NCBI GenBank assembly: GCA_963770295.1
Contig: CAVYPA010000016.1
Location: 248,001-312,000, forward strand
Reading direction: 5' to 3'
DNA from: AWTP1-13 sp963770295
GTDB lineage: Bacteria > Pseudomonadota > Alphaproteobacteria > Rhizobiales > Hyphomicrobiaceae
Length of the DNA stretch: 64,000 bases
The stretch's first letter is position 1. Each line of letters begins with the position of its first letter. Below the pieces are notes generated by a model. It ran no database searches and had not been told where the DNA came from. It worked only from the letters and a program-made list of their open reading frames with translations. Positions 33,770 to 42,458 of this stretch are shown here, piece by piece. Both the position numbers and the translations under genes were made by a program.

Positions 33770-36073
33770 TCACTGCTTGGCGGACTTGGCGCCCTGGATC
33801 GCCGCCCAAACACGCGCAGACGTCGCGGGCATCTCCAAATGGTGGATGCCCAAGGGCGAAAGCGCATCGCAGATGGCGTTGATGGTGGCGACTAACGACC
33901 CGACGGTGCCCGCTTCGCCGACACCCTTGACGCCTAGCGGGTTTGCTGTCGTAGGCACGGAGCGGGTCTCGAGAGACACGCGCGGAATGTCCCGCGCGCG
34001 AGGCATCTGATAGTCCATGAATGAGCCGGTGATGAGCTGACCGCTGTCGCCGTCGTAGCTAATCATCTCGCCCAACGCCTGGCCAATGCCCATGGCGACG
34101 CCGCCCTGAATCTGGCCGTGGGCGAGCGTCGGGTTGAGCACGTTGCCGAGGTCCTCGACGATCGAATAGCGCACGATCTCGACCACCCCGGTTTGCGGAT
34201 CGATCTCGACCTCGACCATATGGCAACCGTTGGGAAAGGTCACGGCGGGCGGCACGTACTCGACGGTCTCGGACAGACCAACCGGATCCTTGTCTTGCGC
34301 ATAACGCGCCACCTCGGCGAGCCCGACGGATCGGTTGGAGCCGCGGAGCGGAAACCGGCCGTCGGCGAAACCGATGTCGTCCGACCTGGCTTGCAGCAGC
34401 TCGGCCGCAAGCGCGCGACCGGTCTCGATCACCTTTGTAGTGACGCCCTTCACCGCGCTGCCGCCGACCGCAATGGCCCCCGAGCCGCCGTTGCCGCGTC
34501 CGTCGGGGAGATCGTCGGTGTCACCAGCCAGATAGCGGATGGCTTCGCGAGGGAGGCCGAGCTCGCGGGCGACGAGATCGGTCAGCGTCGTCTCGATACC
34601 CTGTCCCGTGGACATCGAGCCGGCGTGGAGAGTGACCGTGCCGTCGGCATCGATCGTGAGCTTAGCAAGGTCCTTGCGTGGCCTGCTGAAGGGGCCGGCG
34701 GCAACCTCGATCGGGTTCGCCATACCAAGCCCACGCAACAGGCCACGGCTCGCGGACTGCTCCCGACGCCCCACGAAACCCGCGCGATCGGCAAGTTTGG
34801 CGGCGCCCGTCATGGTGCCCTCGAACTCGCCGCAATCGTATTTGAACAAGAACCCGGTGTCGTAGGGCATAGCGGACGGCGGCACCAAGTTGCGCAGGCG
34901 CAACTCGAAGGGATCCAGCCCGAGATCGCGCGCGGCGATGTCGATCAGTCGCTCGATGACGTAGGTCGCCTCCGGCCGGCCGGCGCCGCGATAAGGTGCA
35001 TTGGTCATCGTGTTGGTAAACATACCCGTGATACTGGCTTCGATGTTGGCAGTCCGATAGACGCCGGCGATGCCGCCGATGTTGTTGAGCAGGAACAGCG
35101 AGCGGCCCGAGAGATAGCAACCGACGTTGACCGTGAAATCGACCTTCAACGCCAAGAACCGGCCGTCATGATCGAGGCCCAATTCGGCGTCGAAGGAAAT
35201 GTCCCGGCCATGGTCATCGGCGAGGAAGCTTTCGCGGCGCTCTGAAATCCAGCGCACCGGGCGCCCAAGTTTGCGGGCGGCATAGAGCACGAGCACATCC
35301 TCGGGGTAGGCACCGCTCTTCATACCGAACGAGCCGCCGACATCCTTGGCGATGACGCGAATGCGGTCGGCCGGCAGCTTGAGCAGATTGGCGAGGGCAT
35401 GCCGCAAAATATGCGGACTTTGCGTGGAGGCATGAAGCACGAGACGGCCAGCCCCGTCGAGCCGACCAAGCGCGCCCCTGGGCTCGAGCGGGAGCGCGGC
35501 AACCCGCGAGATCTGCGAGGAAAGCTGCACGACGTGCGATGCTTGCCCGATGGCGTCGGCCGCATTGCCCCGCTGCCAGACGAAGGCGATATTGTCGGGG
35601 ACCTCGTCCCAGACCGCCGCTGCGGCCCCCGCGCGCGCATCCCTTAGACTTGCGACGGCGCGACGATCCTGCGTCTCGATCACGACGAGCTCCGCCGCCG
35701 CCGTGGCGGCTTCCAACGTCTCGGCGACCACGAACGCAACCGGCTCACCGACCGCACGAATGCGGTCGCGAACGAGGATCGGACGTTGGGCCTGATGCGC
35801 CTTCGTGCCGTCCGCGCGCGGCAAATTCACGCCACAGGGGAAGTCGGGCAGCCCGTCGGCCGCCAAATCCTTGGCCGTATAGACGGCGAGCACACCGGAC
35901 ACCGCCAGCGCCGCCTCGATGTCGATCGCGGTAACGCTGGCGCTCGCCACCTGCGCGCGCACGACGACGGCGTGCGTCAAGCCGTCAACGGCGATGTCGG
36001 CGACATAGAGGCCCCGGCCCGCAAGCAGCCGGCCATCCTCGATGCGTCCCTGGAACTCACCCCACTGCTTCAA
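33770..36073 (-). CDS. Xanthine dehydrogenase/aldehyde oxidase-family molybdopterin-binding large subunit
   Basis: The 767-residue molybdenum hydroxylase catalytic subunit has the N-terminal a/b-hammerhead domain (residues ~20-125) followed by Mo-cofactor domains. NAPYRGAGRPEATYV, DVGGSFGMKSG and the base-catalyst Glu in GVKGVGEAGT are present. The CO-dehydrogenase active-site loop AYRCSFR is absent, so it is not CoxL. The only good start is a TTG at 36073 preceded by gaggaagag. The medium (FAD) and small (2Fe-2S) subunits are not adjacent, which is unusual. Hydroxylation of an aldehyde or N-heteroaromatic ring is expected by family. Confidence 0.85.
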   Translation of the reverse strand: MKQWGEFQGRIEDGRLLAGRGLYVADIAVDGLTHAVVVRAQVASASVTAIDIEAALAVSGVLAVYTAKDLAADGLPDFPCGVNLPRADGTKAHQAQRPILVRDRIRAVGEPVAFVVAETLEAATAAAELVVIETQDRRAVASLRDARAGAAAAVWDEVPDNIAFVWQRGNAADAIGQASHVVQLSSQISRVAALPLEPRGALGRLDGAGRLVLHASTQSPHILRHALANLLKLPADRIRVIAKDVGGSFGMKSGAYPEDVLVLYAARKLGRPVRWISERRESFLADDHGRDISFDAELGLDHDGRFLALKVDFTVNVGCYLSGRSLFLLNNIGGIAGVYRTANIEASITGMFTNTMTNAPYRGAGRPEATYVIERLIDIAARDLGLDPFELRLRNLVPPSAMPYDTGFLFKYDCGEFEGTMTGAAKLADRAGFVGRREQSASRGLLRGLGMANPIEVAAGPFSRPRKDLAKLTIDADGTVTLHAGSMSTGQGIETTLTDLVARELGLPREAIRYLAGDTDDLPDGRGNGGSGAIAVGGSAVKGVTTKVIETGRALAAELLQARSDDIGFADGRFPLRGSNRSVGLAEVARYAQDKDPVGLSETVEYVPPAVTFPNGCHMVEVEIDPQTGVVEIVRYSIVEDLGNVLNPTLAHGQIQGGVAMGIGQALGEMISYDGDSGQLITGSFMDYQMPRARDIPRVSLETRSVPTTANPLGVKGVGEAGTVGSLVATINAICDALSPLGIHHLEMPATSARVWAAIQGAKSAKQ

Positions 36074-36173
36074 TTCTCGCTCTTCCTCGCTGTCGGCTGT
36101 CAGGCTCGGTTGCCGAGGCAGCCATCACCCGGAATTGAGGGGCCATTGCCGCGCGCCCCGCATGCTAACGTTT

Positions 36174-37661
36174 TCAGCCGTAGACGAACGCCCGATCGCG
36201 CAGATCGATGGCGGGGAACTGGTCCTTCTCGCTCCAATAGTCCTGGTTGTGCTGCCAATCCGGCTTGTCACCGCGCTTGGGTAGAAGGTGCATGGAACGC
36301 GTGATGTAACCCGGATTGAAATTCTGGAGATCGATCCAAGGCAGCAAGGGCATGCCCTGATCCTCGGGGCGCAAGGCAACCGTCACCTTCTTGGCATCCG
36401 TCGCATCCATGTGCTTGAGCAGCCTACAGACGAAATCTGCAACCAGGTCGGATCGCAGGGTCCAGCTGGCCCGGAAGTAACCGAACACCCAGGCAAGGTT
36501 GGGAATGCCGGTGAACATCATTCCCCGGTAGGTAACCGTATCGGCAAATTGCAGTGGCTTGCCATCGATGACGAAGTCGATGTCGCCGAGCACGCTGATG
36601 TTGAAGCCCGTCGCCGCAATGATAATGTCGGCGTCGAGTTGCTTTCCGGATCTGAGGAGGATACCCGCGGCGTTGAACTGTTCGATCTCGTCGGTTTCCA
36701 CCGATGCCTTGCCGCCGGCGATGCACTTGAAAAGGTCGGCATCGGGAACGAAGGCGATGCGTTGTCGCCAGGGACGGTAGCTCGGCGTGAAGTGCGTCTC
36801 GACGTCGTAGTCGGGGCCAAGGAGGTTGCGAATAACGCCGATCAATTCCTTGCTGACGACGTCGGGTTCCTCAACGCAGCGGCGCGTGAACGTCGCTTGA
36901 TCAAAAAGGATCTTGCGACGCACGATTTCATGGATCCAGGCCTCATCCACATGCAATTGCCGCAGCGTCTCGGCGAGATCGATGACGTTGCGGCCGGTGA
37001 TAAAGAAGGTCGGCGAGCGCTGCAGCATCGTCACGTGTGCACAATCGTCTGCAATGGCCGGAATGATGGTCGCGGCCGTGGCACCCGAGCCAATCACGAC
37101 CACCTTCTTGCCCGCAAGATTTAGCTGCTCGGACCAAGTCTCGGAGTGGACCAGCGCACCCTTGAAGGTCGCCGTGCCCGGCCATGCCGGCATGTAGCCT
37201 TGGGAGTGCCGGTAGTAGCCCTGGCACATCCACAGGAAGTTCGCCGTGAAGGTGAGGTGCTCACCCGTGTCGTTTCGCACGGCCTCAATGGTCCACCGCT
37301 GGGCCTCGCTCAGCCAGCGCGCCGACAGGATTTTGTGCCGGTAACGGATGTGGCGCGCCAGGTCATTTTCCTCGATCACCTCGCCCATGTAGGCGAGAAT
37401 CTCGGCTGCGCTAGCGATCGGTGGGCCTCGCCAAGGCTTGAAACGATAGCCGAACGTATGCAAGTCGCTGTCGGAGCGGATGCCGGGATAGCGATGCGTC
37501 CACCAGGTACCACCGAAGCTCTCGTGCATCTCGAGCACAACGAAGGATTTGTCGGGACATTGTTTACTGAGGTGATAGGCGCCGCCGATTCCCGAGATAC
37601 CGGCGCCGACGATCAGGACGTCAAAATGCTGTGAGGGCGTTGGCTTTCCGTTCTTGGCCAT
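36174..37661 (-). CDS. FAD-dependent Baeyer-Villiger/FMO-type monooxygenase
   Basis: This is a 495-residue class B flavoprotein monooxygenase. Two Rossmann motifs are visible: the FAD site VGAGISGIGGAYHL near residue 18 and the NADPH site VIGSGATAATI near 190. Between them is FKGALVHSETWSE, the Baeyer-Villiger/FMO fingerprint FxGxxxHxxxW. The GGTWWTHRYPGIRSDSD stretch is typical of EthA/MymA-like enzymes. It inserts oxygen next to a ketone or on N/S atoms. It lies about 100 bp upstream of the molybdenum hydroxylase on the same strand, so the two could act in one oxidative pathway. Confidence 0.88.
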   Translation of the reverse strand: MAKNGKPTPSQHFDVLIVGAGISGIGGAYHLSKQCPDKSFVVLEMHESFGGTWWTHRYPGIRSDSDLHTFGYRFKPWRGPPIASAAEILAYMGEVIEENDLARHIRYRHKILSARWLSEAQRWTIEAVRNDTGEHLTFTANFLWMCQGYYRHSQGYMPAWPGTATFKGALVHSETWSEQLNLAGKKVVVIGSGATAATIIPAIADDCAHVTMLQRSPTFFITGRNVIDLAETLRQLHVDEAWIHEIVRRKILFDQATFTRRCVEEPDVVSKELIGVIRNLLGPDYDVETHFTPSYRPWRQRIAFVPDADLFKCIAGGKASVETDEIEQFNAAGILLRSGKQLDADIIIAATGFNISVLGDIDFVIDGKPLQFADTVTYRGMMFTGIPNLAWVFGYFRASWTLRSDLVADFVCRLLKHMDATDAKKVTVALRPEDQGMPLLPWIDLQNFNPGYITRSMHLLPKRGDKPDWQHNQDYWSEKDQFPAIDLRDRAFVYG

Positions 37662-37972
37662 GGTTCACTGGTCTTGTTGACTGGGCGCCGTCGCGCTTGG
37701 CCCCGAGGGATCGAAGCAAACCATCTTATTGCCTTTATGAAGCGGGCAAGCAACCCGGCACGTCACAATCGTCGCTTCCGCTTAGGGCAGGCGATCGGGT
37801 GCGCGCGGCGAAGGTCCTTTTTGAGATGCGAGCCGCGCGGCACCAATGTCGGTAGGCTCTTGGGCAACGGTGCGGGCTTCGGCCGGCGCTGCCGGGAGCA
37901 AACCCGCCCCTCGCCCAATCTGGCAAACGCGCCGGCACAGGGAGCCGGCCACTTGCCCGGATAGGGAGACAC
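37662..37972. other. Intergenic region between the BVMO gene and the GGT pseudogene
   Basis: No gene or repeat is recognisable in these ~310 bp. It should contain the promoter for the leftward BVMO gene. Confidence 0.4.
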
Positions 37973-39551
37973 TCAGGCCTGCGCCAATGCCGCAGACCAC
38001 GGCGAGGCGGCATCGCTGATACCGACGCGGGCGCCGCCCTGCTCAATCAGCAAACTGGGGCAGGCGAAATTGATGGGCAGCACGCCCCGCTCGACAATTT
38101 CCGTGGGACCGTCGGCGAGCAAGGCGCCCAGGATGTCGGGCGCGAGCCGCGCATCCGCCGTCACCTGGTCGGGGCCGGACACGTCGATGCGCGGCTGCTG
38201 CTGCCGCCGCCTCCGGCGTCATGCCGAAATCGGCGACGAACGACACGAGCTGTAGCACCGCGGCCATGATGCGCCGACCGCCGGATGCACCCGCCGCGAT
38301 CCACGGCTTGTCGCCGTCGCGCAGGATGACCGGAAACATGTTGGTCAGCGGCCTTTTGCCCGGTGCAATCGAGTTCGGCTGGCCGGGCCGAGGATCGAAC
38401 CACATTACGCCGTTGTTCATGAGAATGCCGGTACCCGGCAGCACCACGCGGCTTCCCATCGAGGAGAGCAGCGTCGTCGTTATCGCCACCATGCGTACCG
38501 TCTGCATCGCAGCTGGCCATGATGCGTGGTGCAGCTTTCTGCCGCCTGCGGTTCGGCATCGCCGAGCGTTGCGAGCCGTCGTGCGTAAGCGCCCTTGAGC
38601 GCGCGGGCGAGCGCCACGTACCAAACAGCGTCGGGTCGGGGGCCGAGGTCGATTCGTGCCATCTGCCGCAACACCTCGGCTGCGGTCGGCGCGGCGGTGA
38701 GCGGCCCGGTTGTTTGCAGCGTGTGCTTGCGCCAGGGGGTCTCGACCGCGGCGAGTACGCGCGCTTTGCAATTGAGGAGGTCGTCTGCCGACAGCACCGC
38801 CGCCCATGGCGCGCGAATCGGCAACGATGCTCGAGGCGATCTCGCCTCGATAGAAATCGCGCCATCCCGCGCGCGCCAAGCGGTCGAGGGTCTCGCTCAG
38901 CTGGCCCAGGCGGAAGTAGCTCAATGCCCCCTGATAGGGCGGGACCGGCGGCAGCCCATCGCGCAGGTAGATGCGCGCACTTTCGGGATAGTTGCGCAGC
39001 ACTGACGCGCGAAACTCGCGACCTTCAGCGTCGTGTACCAGTCCTGCGGTAGCCCACGTCTGGCCAGCGCCACGCTGGAGCCGCGATTTCGGCGAGCGGC
39101 AAGCGCCCCCAGCGGCCGTGCATTTCCGCTAGCCCGGCCGACCGCCGAGGGGATCACGAAGGACAGCGGCCCATGGATGTTGGCATCGCCCTCGACCTCG
39201 GGCCAGGCAAACAAGTCGGCGGCTATTCGACCGGTCAAGGTGAAGCGCTTGGCCTCGAGCGCCGCCGGCGCGGTCGGCCCGAAGTCGATGATTTCGGCGC
39301 GCGCCTGGCCGGCGCGGTGAACCACCGCGTGACCGACGCCGCCGAGCCCCGAATTCCACGGCTCGACCGCGCCGCAGCGCCAGCGCGGTGGCGACCGCCG
39401 CATCGATGGCATTGCCGCCGGCATCGAGCACCGCGACGCCGGCCTCGGAGGCGTTCCTGCATTGCGAAACCACCACGCCACGTCGACCCGAGGCAGCGGG
39501 CTTGGCGAGTTGCCAATTCTGGGTGACATGAGAAGTTGGTGTGAAATCCAT
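37973..39551 (-). pseudogene. Gamma-glutamyltransferase pseudogene with at least seven frameshifts
   Basis: Gamma-glutamyltransferase (GGT) protein sequence can be followed across three reading frames. It runs from VVSQCRNASEAGVAVLDAGGN near 39490, through EMHGRWGRLPLAEIAAPA (~39090) and LARRGLPQDWYTTLKVA (~39050), RIYLRDGLPPVPPYQG (~38960) and the catalytic Thr-Thr-His at ~38528. SSMGSRVVLPGTGILMNNGV (~38430) and APGKRPLTNMFPVILRDGD (~38340) follow, ending at a stop at 37973. Frame changes fall near 39380, 39120, 39070, 39000, 38815, 38525 and 38190. Each piece is well conserved, so the damage is recent or reflects indel errors in this stretch. No insertion sequence is involved. Confidence 0.85.
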
Positions 39552-39565
39552 TTGCGTTCAGGCCC

Positions 39566-40336
39566 TCATGCAATCTCGGCGGGATCATAGGCAACACCGG
39601 CCGCACCGTAGCCGCCATCGACGTTCAAGATTTGCCCTGTCACCCAATCGCATTCATCGGAGGCAAGATAGAGTGCGGCGCTGGCTACGGCCTCCACAGT
39701 ACCGTAAGAGTGCGTGGGAATGCGATCGAGATATGCCTGTTTTCGTGTCGGCCCGTGTCGACTGAGCCCGGTCTCGATTGGACCGGGAGCAATCGCGTTG
39801 ACCATCACGCCCTGAGCCGAAAGCTCGACGGCGAGGACCTTGCAAATATGCATGACCGCCGCCTTCGAGGCCCCATAGGCGATCCCGCCCATGTTGCCGC
39901 GCTGCCCCGAAATCGAGCCGATCTGAATGATGCGACCGCCGCCTTGCTCGACCATGCGCCGGGCCGCGGCCTGTGCGGTCAAGAACGAGCCGGTGAGATT
40001 GATGCGCAGGACGTGCTCCCAATCCTGAAGGCTGGTATCGAGTGCCAGCCTGTGCAGTGCGACGCCGGCGTTGTTGACGGCAATGTCGATGCGACCGAAG
40101 CGCCGCACCGTCGCTGTCACTTGGGCCTCGCAGTGCGCAGGATCCGCCACGTCGGCCAGCACCGCCTCGGCCGAGCCGCCGGACCCGGTGATGGCCAACG
40201 CCGTGGCTTGCGCGCGGGCGCCGTCCCGATCCGCGCACATCAACAAAGCGCCTTCGCCGGCAAACCGCTTGGCGATCGCCGCACCCAAACCACGACCGGC
40301 TCCGGTCACAAGCGCGACCTTTCCCTTCAACCTCAT
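39566..40336 (-). CDS. Short-chain dehydrogenase/reductase (SDR)
   Basis: The 256-residue classical SDR has the cofactor motif TGAGRGLGAAI near residue 12, NNAGVA, catalytic Ser in IIQIGSISGQRG and the YGASK catalytic Tyr/Lys pair. Asp37 in MCADRD after the second strand suggests NAD+ preference. The C-terminus ASDECDWVTGQILNVDGGYG is typical of FabG-like and 3-hydroxy-acid or cyclic-alcohol dehydrogenases. The ATG at 40336 is preceded by gagggg; an upstream in-frame extension has no support. It lies just upstream of the GGT pseudogene on the same strand. Confidence 0.9.
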   Translation of the reverse strand: MRLKGKVALVTGAGRGLGAAIAKRFAGEGALLMCADRDGARAQATALAITGSGGSAEAVLADVADPAHCEAQVTATVRRFGRIDIAVNNAGVALHRLALDTSLQDWEHVLRINLTGSFLTAQAAARRMVEQGGGRIIQIGSISGQRGNMGGIAYGASKAAVMHICKVLAVELSAQGVMVNAIAPGPIETGLSRHGPTRKQAYLDRIPTHSYGTVEAVASAALYLASDECDWVTGQILNVDGGYGAAGVAYDPAEIA

Positions 40337-40601
40337 CACTGCTCCCCTCAAAATTAGACCGCACTTGGCGACGTCGAATCCGGCGCACGGCGACCAGTTT
40401 TTCATGTGCGCGACCCGCTCGCAACGAGGCGAATGCAATGGGGCCCGCCCCTGCGGCAGCGCCCGTCCCGCCCGCACGCGCGCCGCCCCTCAGGCCAACT
40501 CCTCCGCTTGGCTTGGGGATGGGCCGGATCGAACGGCGCTCAAGGCGCTGCACTCGCTCGAAAGCGGTCGCGACCCAGCCACCGCCCATTCTCCGCCCGG
40601 G

Positions 40602-41468
40602 CTAAGGCCCGGAATGGGCCCAATCCCAATAGAGCTTGCGCGCCTTTAGCATCATGGGCCCTGGCTGCAGTTCGCGGCTCTCTATCCTATTGATCGCAAC
40701 CACCTTGGAGTTGTTCCCGGTGGAGAAGATCTCGTCTGCGTCCATGAAGTCGGCAACTTTCAGCGTGGTCTCCTGGACCACGATGCCGGCCCCGCGCAAC
40801 AACTCGATCGTGCGGCGGCGCGTAATGCCGGCCAGAAACGTACCATTCAGAGCCGGGGTCTTGACCACGCCGTTCTTGGCTATAAACAAGTTGGAGGTAC
40901 CTGCCTCCGCGACGTTGCCCAGCATGTCGAGCACGAGCGCGTTATCGAAGCCACGAGACTTCGCTTCCATCACGCAGCGCGCGTTGTTGGGGTAGAGACA
41001 ACCGGCCTTGGCATCGGTCGGCATGCTTTCCATTGACGGCCGGCGAAACGGCGAAAGTGTGATCGAGAACCCCCTTGGGGGGTTCATGGGGGAAATGTAG
41101 AGACACAGCAGAAAGCGCGTTGTTTCCGGATTCGGCGGCACGGAAGAACCGCCGACCCCGCCATCCTCCGCCCAATACATTGGCCGGATGTAGACGGCCT
41201 CTTTCGAGTGGAAGCGGCGCAAGCCATCCTTGACGAAACCCAGGATCGCCTCCACCGACTGCGTCGGTTTGAGACCGAGCGCACGGGCCGAGGCGTTGAG
41301 GCGCTCGCAATGGCGATCGAGGTCGGGGGTCACTCCCTCGAACGCACGGGCTCCATCGAAAACGGAGGAGCCGAGCCAGAAGGCGTGCGTCCTCGGGCCG
41401 GCCACGAGAACGTTGCCTTCGTGCCAGTCCCCATCCAGCCATGTCCAGGTCTCGGACCACTTCGCCAT
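40602..41468 (-). CDS. Class IV (branched-chain-type) aminotransferase
   Basis: This is a PLP-dependent fold-type IV transaminase of about 288 residues. The catalytic Lys lies in KAGCLYPNNAR, followed by DNALVLDMLGNVAEAGTSNLF (given in part), with the PLP-binding Glu and Thr-Ser. GITRRRTIELL is the phosphate-site loop. The N-terminal FDGARAFEG is typical of IlvE-like proteins. The ATG at 41468 (MAKWSETWTWLDGD) fits the family N-terminus. It may be biosynthetic IlvE or an (R)-amine-type transaminase; the sequence alone does not separate these with certainty, and no ilv genes lie nearby. It is divergent from the second CMD gene. Confidence 0.85.
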   Translation of the reverse strand: MAKWSETWTWLDGDWHEGNVLVAGPRTHAFWLGSSVFDGARAFEGVTPDLDRHCERLNASARALGLKPTQSVEAILGFVKDGLRRFHSKEAVYIRPMYWAEDGGVGGSSVPPNPETTRFLLCLYISPMNPPRGFSITLSPFRRPSMESMPTDAKAGCLYPNNARCVMEAKSRGFDNALVLDMLGNVAEAGTSNLFIAKNGVVKTPALNGTFLAGITRRRTIELLRGAGIVVQETTLKVADFMDADEIFSTGNNSKVVAINRIESRELQPGPMMLKARKLYWDWAHSGP

Positions 41469-41699
41469 TTGTCTCACCCTTGCAGCGCCCATGCATCGCC
41501 GCTCAGTCATGGCGCAGAAAGCACCCCAACACCAGGGGGACGTGGCGGTGGTCGGCGATTTCGTTGGCCACCGGGGACAATGGTCAACTTTGCCCACATC
41601 AACTAAGCTGTCGGCGGCGGCCGCAACGGTGGCCTAGCTCGCCCCTGCGGTGGTCCCAATACCGGTTAGTTAGTCAGCGAAAGCAAGGAGAGGCTCTGC

Positions 41700-42035
41700 A
41701 TGACCGTTAAACCGACTCCGCCCTCCGCGGCTCGCGACAAGGTGCGCGCCACGGTACCCAAACTCATCGACCTCACCGAAAAGGTCTTGTTTGGCGACGT
41801 GTGGGAGCGCCCGCAACTCTCCAAGCGCGACCGCAGCCTCATTACCTGCGCGGCGCTGGTCGCGCTGAACCGCACCGAGCAGCTCAAAGGGCATCTCGAG
41901 CGCGCCCTCAACAACGGCGTGACGCCGGAAGAGATCGGCGAACTGATCACCCACCTGGCCTTCTATGGCGGTTGGCCCGTGGCGATGTCCGGCGCGCTGG
42001 TCGCCAAGGATGTTCTCGAGCAGCATATGAAGTAG
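41700..42035 (+). CDS. Single-domain carboxymuconolactone decarboxylase (CMD) protein
   Basis: The 111-residue protein has one CMD domain: LFGDVWERPQLSKRDRSLIT, LKGHLERALNNGVTPEEIGE and LAFYGGWPVAMSG are the characteristic elements of the gamma-CMD-like family. No CxxC pair is present. A gcaaggagag site precedes the ATG. It starts a rightward run with NIPSNAP and LLM monooxygenase genes, mirroring the CMD/LLM/NIPSNAP genes at 2.6-10.9 kb. Confidence 0.88.
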   Translation: MTVKPTPPSAARDKVRATVPKLIDLTEKVLFGDVWERPQLSKRDRSLITCAALVALNRTEQLKGHLERALNNGVTPEEIGELITHLAFYGGWPVAMSGALVAKDVLEQHMK

Positions 42036-42104
42036 CGGAGCGGCCGCCCCGGCCTTGCGCTCAAGGGCAACGCCGGGCGATCGTTGCATGGGAGGAGATG
42101 GCAG

Positions 42105-42431
42105 ATGGCCCTCTACGAAATGCGAACTTACACGCTTTACGTCGGCAAAATGGCGGAAGCGACCAAGCTCTATCAAGAGTTTGGCTTCCCCGCGCTGCAG
42201 AAGGGCGGGCACGACAAGAAGCTGATTGGCTACTTCCAGGGTGATACCGGGATCATCAATCAGCTCGTGCATTTGTGGAAATTTGACGACGACGCCGATC
42301 GTCGCAAGCACTGGGCCGGTGTCTTTGCCAACAAGGACTTCGTCGAAGGCTTCGCCGCGCGATTTCGACCGCTCGTGATGTCACAGGAGGTGAAACTGCT
42401 GACCGCTGCGCCCTGGGGTCCACATCCCTGA
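42105..42431 (+). CDS. NIPSNAP-family protein
   Basis: From the ATG at 42105 (ggaggag eight bases upstream) this is a 108-residue protein: ALYEMRTYTLYVGKMAEATK, IINQLVHLWKFDDDADRRKH and FRPLVMSQEVKLL are the standard NIPSNAP strands and helices. It lies 69 bp after the CMD gene and 27 bp before the LLM monooxygenase gene, so the three form a tight operon. The role is unknown; a small dimeric enzyme or binding protein for a pathway intermediate is likely. Confidence 0.88.
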   Translation: MALYEMRTYTLYVGKMAEATKLYQEFGFPALQKGGHDKKLIGYFQGDTGIINQLVHLWKFDDDADRRKHWAGVFANKDFVEGFAARFRPLVMSQEVKLLTAAPWGPHP

Positions 42432-42458
42432 TGCCGGGGTGATGCAAAAAGGCAGGCG

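Noticed and set aside
34118..35245. 375-codon forward frame opposite the molybdenum hydroxylase
   Set aside because: Antisense to a well-conserved gene, no recognisable domain.
33770..36073. Carbon monoxide dehydrogenase large subunit (CoxL)
   Set aside because: The AYRCSFR active-site loop is absent; the sequence has APYRGAGRPEA instead, typical of other hydroxylases.
37973..39551. Insertion-sequence disruption of the GGT gene
   Set aside because: No transposase, terminal repeats or target duplication; the damage is by small indels only.
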